Part shown: positions 58,434-64,000 of the stretch, piece by piece
Numbering within the stretch: the first letter of the stretch is position 1
How the letters are laid out: each line of letters begins with the position of its first letter
DNA from: Pantoea sp. Cy-639
Lineage (GTDB): Bacteria > Pseudomonadota > Gammaproteobacteria > Pseudomonadales > Pseudomonadaceae
Assembly: GCF_011752525.1 (NCBI RefSeq)
Contig: NZ_VWXI01000007.1
Span: 186,001 to 250,000, forward strand
Reading direction: 5' to 3'
Length of the DNA stretch: 64,000 bases
Notes under the pieces: generated by a model
Told to the model about the DNA's origin: nothing
Database searches by the model: none
The model's input: only the letters and a program-made list of their open reading frames with translations
Made by a program: the position numbers and the translations under genes

Positions 58434-59762
58434 TCACAAGGTCAGTGTCAGCCCTTTGACCAGCGCCCCGGGCAGATGACTCGAGCCGGTGCTGCGTTCG
58501 CTGTAGGTGCTGGTCGACAGGATCATCTCGCGCTCCTGGGTCAGGTCCTCCAGCTGGCTGCCCAACAGGTTGTAGAGGCTGTCGTCGAAACGCATGGTGC
58601 TCACTGGCCCCTGGATCTGGCCGTTTTCGACCCAGAAGGTGGCGAAGCGGGTCAGGCCGGTCATCCGGGCGGCCGGCAGGTCCGAGTAGTTCAGGTACCA
58701 GAGGTTGCTGATGTACAGGCCGGTGCCAAGACGCTCGAGGATCTGTCCGCTGGCCAGGTTGCCCGGCGCCAGGCTCAGGGCGCACGGTGACTCGTAGCCG
58801 TCGGCGCCATTGGCTTCGAGCGTGAACTCGACGGCGCTACGGGCGCTGACCAGCCGTTCCTGTGCCTGGCCTGCGCCGATCAGCAGCAAGTCCCGGCGGG
58901 GCGAACCTTCGTCGGAGAACGCCGGGCTCAGCGAGCCGCTGACCTGCTCGCTGAAACTCACCAGCGGGCTCAGCCGCGCGTCGCCGTTGTACAGGCGTTG
59001 CAACGGGCTGTTGCCGGTAGCCAGGGCCTGGGCCGAGAAACCGCCCCAGCCGAGCATGCCGGCGATCTCGTCCATCGCCGCTGGCGCCAGGTAGGCACGG
59101 TAGCTGCCGGGCTTGAGGGTGATGGCTGGACGACCGAGGTGCTCCAGCTGTTCACGGGCCTGGCGCAGGCGTGCGACGAAGGTGTCGGCATGCCATTGCT
59201 GGCCGGCATAGTTGGCCTTCACTGCTTCGCCATTGGCGTGGAACAGGCTCCAGTCGATGTTGAAGCTGTTGGCCTGGTGCCAGCCGAAGGCGCCGAAGGA
59301 ACTGGCGAAGCCGCGGCAGACGGGGCCGGCGGCATGGATGCCGACCAGGTCCAGGTCGCCGGCCTCGCGCTCGATCAACGCCAGCACCTCGTCCAGCCCG
59401 GGGAGCGTCGGTTCCAGCAGGCTGTGGCTGTGCCAGGCGCGCTGGTCGAGGCTCAGGTACGGATCGACTGGCAGCAGCGGCAAGGTCTGGCGTAGTTGCT
59501 CAAGACCTTCTTGCAAGCGCTGGCGGTCGAGCCCCGGGTCGTCGCTCAGGGTGATGTGCTGCTCGGCCTGGCGACCTTCGCGGACCAGCCGCAACTGCAC
59601 GCTGGCCTGGCTGACCAGCCCGGCCTGGCGCACCTTGGCATGGTTGAGGCGAACGAACTGCGAATGCTCGGCGCTGTAGCCGAGGGTGAACTGCTCATCC
59701 GGCGCCATGGCCTCGCGCAGGGCGCCGAGCAGGTCCTCGAAACGTTGTTGGTAAGTGCTCAT
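58434..59762 (-). CDS. PmbA/TldE-like protein
   Basis: 442 residues, TldD/PmbA family. TldD-TldE heterodimers are zinc proteases that trim unstructured peptides and process some peptide antibiotics; the PmbA/TldE subunit lacks the zinc histidines and serves as the inactive partner. The sequence has no HExxxH. Recognisable stretches are NLASGQILERLGTGLYISNLWYLNYSDLPAARMTGLTRFATFWVENGQIQGPVSTMRF. ATG 59762 overlaps the TldD gene's stop by one base. I see no precursor peptide gene nearby. Confidence 0.88.
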   Translation of the reverse strand: MSTYQQRFEDLLGALREAMAPDEQFTLGYSAEHSQFVRLNHAKVRQAGLVSQASVQLRLVREGRQAEQHITLSDDPGLDRQRLQEGLEQLRQTLPLLPVDPYLSLDQRAWHSHSLLEPTLPGLDEVLALIEREAGDLDLVGIHAAGPVCRGFASSFGAFGWHQANSFNIDWSLFHANGEAVKANYAGQQWHADTFVARLRQAREQLEHLGRPAITLKPGSYRAYLAPAAMDEIAGMLGWGGFSAQALATGNSPLQRLYNGDARLSPLVSFSEQVSGSLSPAFSDEGSPRRDLLLIGAGQAQERLVSARSAVEFTLEANGADGYESPCALSLAPGNLASGQILERLGTGLYISNLWYLNYSDLPAARMTGLTRFATFWVENGQIQGPVSTMRFDDSLYNLLGSQLEDLTQEREMILSTSTYSERSTGSSHLPGALVKGLTLTL

Positions 59763-61204
59763 CAGGCGTCGCCCCCGAATACGTCGATCTGGCGGAACAC
59801 GCAGGCCGGCGAGGCATGGCCGACCCGCACCACCTGGTTGGGCTCGCCCTTGCCGCAGTTGGGCGTGCCGAGCACCTGGAAGGTGCTGCGATCACCGACT
59901 GCCGACAGGTTGCGCCAGAAATCGGCGGAGATGCCGCGGTAGTTCGGGTTCTTGACGATGCCCTTGAGCTCGCCGTGCTCGATCAGCTGGCCCCATTCGC
60001 AGCCGAACTGGAACTTGTTGCGCGCATCGTCGATGGACCAGGAGCGGTTGGTGCGCATCAGGATGCCGTGTTCGATGCCGGCGATCAGTTGCTCCAGCGA
60101 CTGGTCGCCTGGCTCGATGTTGAGGTTGGCCATGCGGTCGATCGGCGCGCGGTTCCAGCTGCAGGCGCGGCTGTTGGCGACGCCGTCCAGGCCTGAGCGC
60201 AACTGGGACAGCGCACCGCCCAGCGGGCGCTGCAACAGGCCGTCGCGAATCAGGAACTGCTTGCGGGCCGGGGTGCCGTCATCGTCGAAGCTATAGCTGG
60301 CCAGCTCTTCGCCGATGGTCGGGTCGAAGGTCACGTTGAGCAACGGCGAGCCGTATTGCAGGTACCCGAAGTCGCTGACCTTGACGAAGCTGGTGCCTGC
60401 GTAGTTGCGCTCGTCACCGAGGATGCGGTCCATCTCCAGCGGATGGCCGATGGACTCGTGGATCTGCAGCATCATCTGGTCAGGCATCAGCAGCAAGTCA
60501 CGGCGACCGCTCGGGGTGTTGGGCGCCAGCAGCAGTTGCAGGGCCTCGTCGGCCACGTGGCGGGCCGCGCCGACCAGGCCGCAGCGCTCGATCACCTCGA
60601 TGCCGCCTTGCTGGCCGAAGTTATCGCGGCCCAGGGTGCGGCTCTGGCTGTCCTGGCCGTCGCTGGCGGTGACGCCCAGGCCGGGGTAGATGAAGCGTTG
60701 GGCGTGGCGCAGTTCGGCGCCGGCGGAGTTCAGGTAGGTCTGCTCGACCAGGCTGATGCCCAGGCTCGCCTGCCAGTCCACCAGGCGTTCGTCCCTGGGC
60801 ACGCTGGCCGACTCTGCGGCCAGCAGCGCCAGGCAATCGGCGAGGTCGGGCAGGGGGTGTTCGAAATTAGGCGAGACATGATCGTGGCGTGCGCTCGGCG
60901 CGGCTTGGCCGCTGAGGTCGAGCAGGCTGTGGGCCTTGATTCGCCGGGCCAGTGCCTCGGCCTGTTCCAGGGCACGCTGCAGACCGCCTTGCGACAGGTC
61001 GGCGGTGGCCGCGTAGGCCTCGACGCCATTGACCCGTACGGTGAGCATGGCGCCCTCGTCACGGCTGAAGAACGGCGGCTCGGCGACATTGCGCCGAACC
61101 GACAAGGATGTGTGCGATTGCTTCACATGGCGAAGCGAGAACAGATCGGCCGTGCTGCGCAGCGCGTTGAAGCGCTGGCGCAACAGGGCGCTGGAATCGA
61201 ACAT
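59762..61204 (-). CDS. TldD-like zinc metalloprotease
   Basis: 480 residues with the catalytic zinc motif HESIGH (249-254) in MMLQIHESIGHPLEMDRILGDERN, then SYSFDDDGTPARKQFLIRDGLLQ and TPNCGKGEPNQVVRVGHASPACVFRQI at the C-terminus. It is the active subunit of a TldD/PmbA pair and is translationally coupled to it. Whether this is the main or a second TldD/PmbA set cannot be told from the window. A 31-bp gap separates it from the relic 3' end of an acyl-CoA dehydrogenase. Confidence 0.9.
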   Translation of the reverse strand: MFDSSALLRQRFNALRSTADLFSLRHVKQSHTSLSVRRNVAEPPFFSRDEGAMLTVRVNGVEAYAATADLSQGGLQRALEQAEALARRIKAHSLLDLSGQAAPSARHDHVSPNFEHPLPDLADCLALLAAESASVPRDERLVDWQASLGISLVEQTYLNSAGAELRHAQRFIYPGLGVTASDGQDSQSRTLGRDNFGQQGGIEVIERCGLVGAARHVADEALQLLLAPNTPSGRRDLLLMPDQMMLQIHESIGHPLEMDRILGDERNYAGTSFVKVSDFGYLQYGSPLLNVTFDPTIGEELASYSFDDDGTPARKQFLIRDGLLQRPLGGALSQLRSGLDGVANSRACSWNRAPIDRMANLNIEPGDQSLEQLIAGIEHGILMRTNRSWSIDDARNKFQFGCEWGQLIEHGELKGIVKNPNYRGISADFWRNLSAVGDRSTFQVLGTPNCGKGEPNQVVRVGHASPACVFRQIDVFGGDA

Positions 61205-61225
61205 GCAGGAACCTCCGGTGTGCGG

Positions 61226-61352
61226 CGGCTCCCCCTAGAACCACCCCTCTTGCATGCCCAGGCACGTGTCGTCGCGGGCCTCGAGCAAAGCGAGGTCATT
61301 ATGGCAGCCCGGCACTTCCCAGGTGAGGAAATAACACGAGGCCTGGAGCTTG
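61226..61352. repeat. Direct repeat, left copy (about 127 bp)
   Basis: It matches 62742-62868 at roughly 94 percent by eye, including an unbroken match from AGGCACGTGTCGTCG through TCATTATGGCAGCCCGG. Together with the right copy it brackets the two-gene cassette. Confidence 0.88.
61236..61352 (-). pseudogene. Relic 3' end of an acyl-CoA dehydrogenase gene
   Basis: On the minus strand this encodes AAKLQASCYFLTWEV, then PGCHNDLALLEARDDTCLGM, then QEGWF and TAG: nearly the last 38 residues of the gene at 62751-64000 (KLQAARYFLTWEV... to MQGEWF). Upstream of 61353 the frame loses similarity. It is a duplicated gene end, left of the two-gene cassette. About eight differences from the intact copy by eye. 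Confidence 0.85.
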
Positions 61353-61476
61353 GCTGCATGGCCTGTGCCGCTGCATCTCGCCGATAAAGAAAAATCCTAA
61401 TTATCACTAGGAGGTGGACGACAAGATTTTTGTGAGGGCTCGGAGCTTGATGGTTTTTTAACCGACAGGTGCCCAC

Positions 61477-62190
61477 ATGAAGTTTCTTATCCCTCGCCAG
61501 AAAGCCAGTGACTATCGGTCCTATGGTTTCGAAAAGCCTTTTTTTGCCGTTTCCAAGGTAGCCAACGCCTTGCTGAGGCCTTACGAACTGCCAGGCTTGC
61601 TTGACTTGATCCGCGAATGTGGTTCGTCGCCAGGAGAGTGCCTTCGTGAAAACCCAAGACTGGCGATTCTGGAAAAGGTGGAAGATGCCGACTGGTTGCT
61701 GGCATGTTCAGAGCCGTTCAGTCCATTTACTCCTGAAGACACTGCGTTTTGGCCCATGCAGCTCTCCCGTGGTGAAGGTAGGACTGAAGGAAAGGTCAAA
61801 AGGGAGTCTTCACAAGTTCCCATGTCCATGTCGCAGCGAGCAATAAATACTGGGCCTGGAAAGTGGGTGCTGAAAGATATTGATCATCCTGTGCTGTGGA
61901 ATGTAGTGGCGATCGTTGCAAACAGGAGTGGCACGATCGCCAATGAAGGGAGTCTTATCTTTTCGGAGAGTAAGGACTGGGCAAATACGAGCCGCACTCT
62001 CATACATGAGTGGGTGAGGTTGGACATGAACGAGGGGCACTTTGAAGCAGGATCGGCGAGCCATCGCTATGGCGGTTTGAAGCGGACTACTCAAAAGTAT
62101 GTGGAGTCAGCTGACCATTGGGCGCTAACAGGCCAATCCTGGCATTGGGTTCCGGTAACAGCCAATGTGATTTACGAGCGGGAGGAGTAA
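61477..62190 (+). CDS. Cassette protein A, unknown function
   Basis: 237 residues, family not recognised. No signal peptide or membrane helix is seen. It is rich in Trp (11, e.g. WLLACSEPF, WVLKDIDHPVLWNVVAIV, WHWVPVTANV) and ends YEREE. Regions: MKFLIPRQKASDYRSYGFEKPFFAV at the front, a charged middle (GRTEGKVKRE), and HEWVRLDMNEGHFEAGSASHRYGG. Start ATG 61477 has an AGG about 8 bases upstream; a strong AGGAGGT at 61409 is too far. The gene B reading frame starts immediately after its stop. Soluble-plus-membrane pairing suggests toxin-antidote or effector-immunity, but nothing proves it. Confidence 0.7.
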   Translation: MKFLIPRQKASDYRSYGFEKPFFAVSKVANALLRPYELPGLLDLIRECGSSPGECLRENPRLAILEKVEDADWLLACSEPFSPFTPEDTAFWPMQLSRGEGRTEGKVKRESSQVPMSMSQRAINTGPGKWVLKDIDHPVLWNVVAIVANRSGTIANEGSLIFSESKDWANTSRTLIHEWVRLDMNEGHFEAGSASHRYGGLKRTTQKYVESADHWALTGQSWHWVPVTANVIYEREE

Positions 62191-62196
62191 GTGGGG

Positions 62197-62640
62197 ATGT
62201 CGCTAGTAAGGCGGTACGTTTGGTGGGGGTGGGGCGGCCTGGATGCTTTTTATCTAATAAATTACATGCTGAGAAGTCTTTGGGAAGGAAAGCTTCCCTT
62301 TTATTCAGATGCGCTCAGTGCATTGAAGATAATTGAAGATCATGGCGCATATGCAGCTGGATTCATTGCGCTGGGTTGGGTGTTTCAGCTGTCAGTGCTT
62401 GCAAGTTGTATATTGCTTTTTTGTCGGAGTCGGTGGGGGGAGTGGTTAGTGTGGTTGCAGTTGCCACTCAGACTATTACTATTTGTACCCTCGGCCTCGG
62501 TATTGTTCTCATTGATGGGCTTCCATCTTTTTGCAGGCCCGGTTGCGTTGACGCTACTCATGGCGGCTTGCGAGTTTGCGAAGGTCTGGAGCCTGTGGTT
62601 TTTCAAGGATAGGGAAACGTCAGCTGTAAGTGTTAACTGA
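62197..62640 (+). CDS. Cassette protein B, small multi-pass membrane protein of unknown function
   Basis: 147 residues from ATG 62197; GTG 62191 (adding two residues) is an alternative, both behind the strong GGAGGAG at 62181-62187. Four hydrophobic segments: about 8-27 (weak), 49-74 (AYAAGFIALGWVFQLSVLASCILLF), 80-108 (GEWLVWLQLPLRLLLFVPSASVLFSLMGF) and 110-137 (LFAGPVALTLLMAACEFAKVWSLWFF). It ends in a polar tail. Its size and topology are like immunity proteins of pore-forming bacteriocins, which is only an analogy. It starts right after gene A stops, so the two form an operon. Confidence 0.68.
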   Translation: MSLVRRYVWWGWGGLDAFYLINYMLRSLWEGKLPFYSDALSALKIIEDHGAYAAGFIALGWVFQLSVLASCILLFCRSRWGEWLVWLQLPLRLLLFVPSASVLFSLMGFHLFAGPVALTLLMAACEFAKVWSLWFFKDRETSAVSVN

Positions 62641-62741
62641 TGTCCGCAGAGTATTTCCATAGCAGGGTAATTGAAGAGGAAATTGTGGGCATTAGGCAAA
62701 GCACTGACCACGGGGAAAAATGGATGCCTCCGATCTCGCGG

Positions 62742-62868
62742 AGGCTCCCCTTAGAACCATTCCCCTTGCATGCCTAGGCACGTGTCGTCGCGGGCCTCGA
62801 GCAAAGCGAGGTCATTATGGCAGCCCGGTACTTCCCAGGTGAGGAAATAACGCGCGGCCTGGAGCTTG
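62742..62868. repeat. Direct repeat, right copy (about 127 bp)
   Basis: This is the right-hand copy of 61226-61352. It covers the final 38 codons or so of the acyl-CoA dehydrogenase gene and a few bases past its stop. Confidence 0.88.
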
Positions 62869-64000
62869 CCCTGGTAGAAGTCGGGCTCGTTGCCGTTCAG
62901 CAGCCCGATTTCGGCGTGGATCGCCTGCTCCAGCCAACGCCAGCCGATCACGCAGTGGCCGAACACCTTCAGGTACAGCGCCGAGTTGGCCAAGGCACCG
63001 GCGACCTTGCCCTGGGCCAGGTCACCGAGCAGGGCGAGGGTGACCGCTTGCAGGCGATTGACCAGTTGTTCCAGCGGCTGGCGCAGGTTGTCCAGGTTCG
63101 GGTGCTGGCTGGCGCGCTCGCAGGTGCCGGCGATCAGGCGGATCAGGTGCTTGAGCCCGGCACCGCCGTTCTGTGCCAGCTTGCGTCCGAGCAGGTCGAG
63201 GGACTGGATGCCCTCGGTGCCTTCGTGGATCGGGTTCAGGCGGTTGTCGCGGTAGTACTGCTCGACCGGGTACTCGCGGGTATAGCCATGGCTGCCGAGG
63301 ATCTGGATCGCCAGTTCGTTGGCTTTCAGGCAGAACGTCGAGGGCCAGGACTTGACGATGGGGGTGAGCAGGTCGAGCAGTTCCTGGGCCTGTTGACGGG
63401 CGGCTTGGTCCTGCGCGGTGTGGGTGTCGTCGAACAGCCGGGCAGCGTACAGGCCCAGGTCGAAGGCGCCTTCCACGTAGGCTTTCTGCGCGAGCAGCAT
63501 GCGCTTGACGTCGCTGTGCTCGATGATCGGCACCGCTGGGCTATGTGGGTCCTTGTTGTCCGGCAGGCGGCCTTGCGGGCGCTGGCGGGCGTACTCCAGT
63601 GAATAGAGGTAGCCGGCGTAACCGAGCATCACCGCGCCCATGCCGACGCCGATGCGTGCCTCGTTCATCATCTGGAACATGCAGGCCAGGCCCTGGTGTG
63701 GCTGGCCGACCAGGTAGCCGATGCACTGGCCGTTGTCGCCGAAGTTCAGTGCGGTGGAGGTGGTGCCACGCCAGCCCATCTTGTGGAACAGGCCGGCCAG
63801 TAGCACATCGTTGCGCGGGCCGAGGCTGCCGTCATCGTTGACCAGGCACTTGGGCACGATGAACAGCGAGATGCCCTTCACGCCGGGCGGCGCGTCCGGC
63901 AGCTTGGCGAGCACCATGTGCACGATGTTTTCCGACAGGTCGTGGTCGCCGCCGGAGATGAAGATCTTGTTGCCCTTGAGTCGGTAGCTGCCATCACCGG
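62751..64000 (-). CDS. Acyl-CoA dehydrogenase (C-terminal part)
   Basis: FAD enzyme of fatty-acid-type beta-oxidation; the N-terminus lies beyond the right edge. About 416 residues are present: GDGSYRLKGNKIFISGGDHDLSENIVHMVLAKL, MGWRGTTSTALNFGDNGQCIGYLVG, MMNEARIGVGMGAVMLGYAGYLYSLEYARQRPQGR, and GSHGYTREYPVEQYYRDNRLNPIHEGTEGIQSLDLLGRKL, then a C-terminal extension typical of the larger ACADs related to 3-methylmercaptopropionyl-CoA dehydrogenase. Its last 38 codons are duplicated at 61236-61352. The family fit is firm, the substrate is not. Confidence 0.92.
   Translation of the reverse strand, partial: GDGSYRLKGNKIFISGGDHDLSENIVHMVLAKLPDAPPGVKGISLFIVPKCLVNDDGSLGPRNDVLLAGLFHKMGWRGTTSTALNFGDNGQCIGYLVGQPHQGLACMFQMMNEARIGVGMGAVMLGYAGYLYSLEYARQRPQGRLPDNKDPHSPAVPIIEHSDVKRMLLAQKAYVEGAFDLGLYAARLFDDTHTAQDQAARQQAQELLDLLTPIVKSWPSTFCLKANELAIQILGSHGYTREYPVEQYYRDNRLNPIHEGTEGIQSLDLLGRKLAQNGGAGLKHLIRLIAGTCERASQHPNLDNLRQPLEQLVNRLQAVTLALLGDLAQGKVAGALANSALYLKVFGHCVIGWRWLEQAIHAEIGLLNGNEPDFYQGKLQAARYFLTWEVPGCHNDLALLEARDDTCLGMQGEWF

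Larger units (their letters stand above)
61353..62741 (+). mobile_element. Putative small island: two-gene cassette between repeated gene ends
   Basis: About 1.39 kb with visibly lower GC than its surroundings (AT-rich leaders such as TAAAGAAAAATCCTAATTATC, codons ATA, TTA, AGG and AGT used freely). It is oriented opposite to the flanking genes. It lies between two copies of the same 3' gene end, the pattern left by elements that carry a replacement gene terminus. I see no integrase, transposase or IS end, so its movement would rely on recombination or on functions supplied in trans. Confidence 0.65.

Noticed and set aside
61409..61461. A strong AGGAGGT with a nearby 9-codon frame (GTG 61432) ahead of cassette gene A
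   Set aside because: The spacing of 16 bases is too long for that start, and the peptide is too short to judge. It may be only a leader feature.
61353..62741. The two-gene island as an insertion sequence
   Set aside because: It has no transposase, no short terminal inverted repeats, and the flanking repeat is far too long and diverged to be a target-site duplication.

Overview
The window is about 64 kb of GC-rich chromosome from a Pseudomonas, most likely the P. putida group. Gene content and order (hslVU, pyrRBC', gshB, the pilGHIJ-chpA chemosensory cluster, bioA, metF-ahcY, metK next to an ArsR-methyltransferase regulator, tkt-epd-pgk-fba, and a CfcR-like diguanylate cyclase) match that group. 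Many intergenic palindromes of the form GTGGGAGCGGGCTTGCCCCGCGATGG are the REP family typical of it. I see no tRNA, rRNA, CRISPR array or transposase. Most of the window is conserved core genome.

Layout. 1-7.1 kb (minus strand): hslU (partial) and hslV behind a clear heat-shock promoter, the pyrimidine genes pyrR-pyrB-pyrC' (the last an inactive dihydroorotase homologue), ruvX, algH, a TonB-like protein and gshB. 7.4-16.6 kb (plus): a twitching/Chp chemosensory operon pilG-pilH-pilI-pilJ-chpA-chpC. 16.7-24.4 kb: a TrhA/hemolysin III protein, an exported unknown, rsmE, bioA, an orphan unknown, an exported FAD amine oxidase with a histone-like tail, cytochrome b561 and YceI. 24.5-30.2 kb (minus): an RhlE-type helicase, an orphan solute-binding protein, metF, and ahcY behind an S-adenosylhomocysteine (SAH) riboswitch. 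30.2-35.7 kb: thioesterase, Na+/H+ antiporter, EamA-like permease, MAPEG protein, MltA, a c-type cytochrome lipoprotein and a DUF1090 protein. 35.9-44.6 kb: metK and its ArsR-methyltransferase partner gene, then divergently tkt, epd, pgk, two small lipoproteins and fba. 44.8-51.4 kb: a REC-PAS-GGDEF-EAL protein, a YgjP-like protease, two small regulators, a dehydratase/ornithine-cyclodeaminase pair and a second orphan solute-binding protein. 51.5-61.2 kb (minus): a FUSC protein, a BaiN-like flavoprotein, a 9 x 43-bp tandem array, dbpA, an MFS exporter and a TldD/PmbA pair. 61.2-64 kb: a small lower-GC two-gene cassette between duplicated 3' ends of an acyl-CoA dehydrogenase gene, then that gene (partial).

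Functional threads. The methyl cycle is concentrated here: metF, ahcY and metK lie within 10 kb, with two different predicted regulators, an SAH riboswitch on ahcY and an ArsR-methyltransferase protein with its own palindromic operator candidate ahead of metK. The central-carbon block tkt-epd-pgk-fba carries two small lipoproteins, one like a lysozyme inhibitor. Surface behaviour is served by the Chp system and the c-di-GMP enzyme.

The least explained element, and the best candidate for something undescribed, is the cassette at about 61.35-62.74 kb: a 237-aa protein of unknown family followed by a small multi-pass membrane protein, inserted at the end of a housekeeping gene with a duplicated gene end. 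Next are the 43-bp array and the exported amine oxidase with an Ala/Pro/Lys tail.
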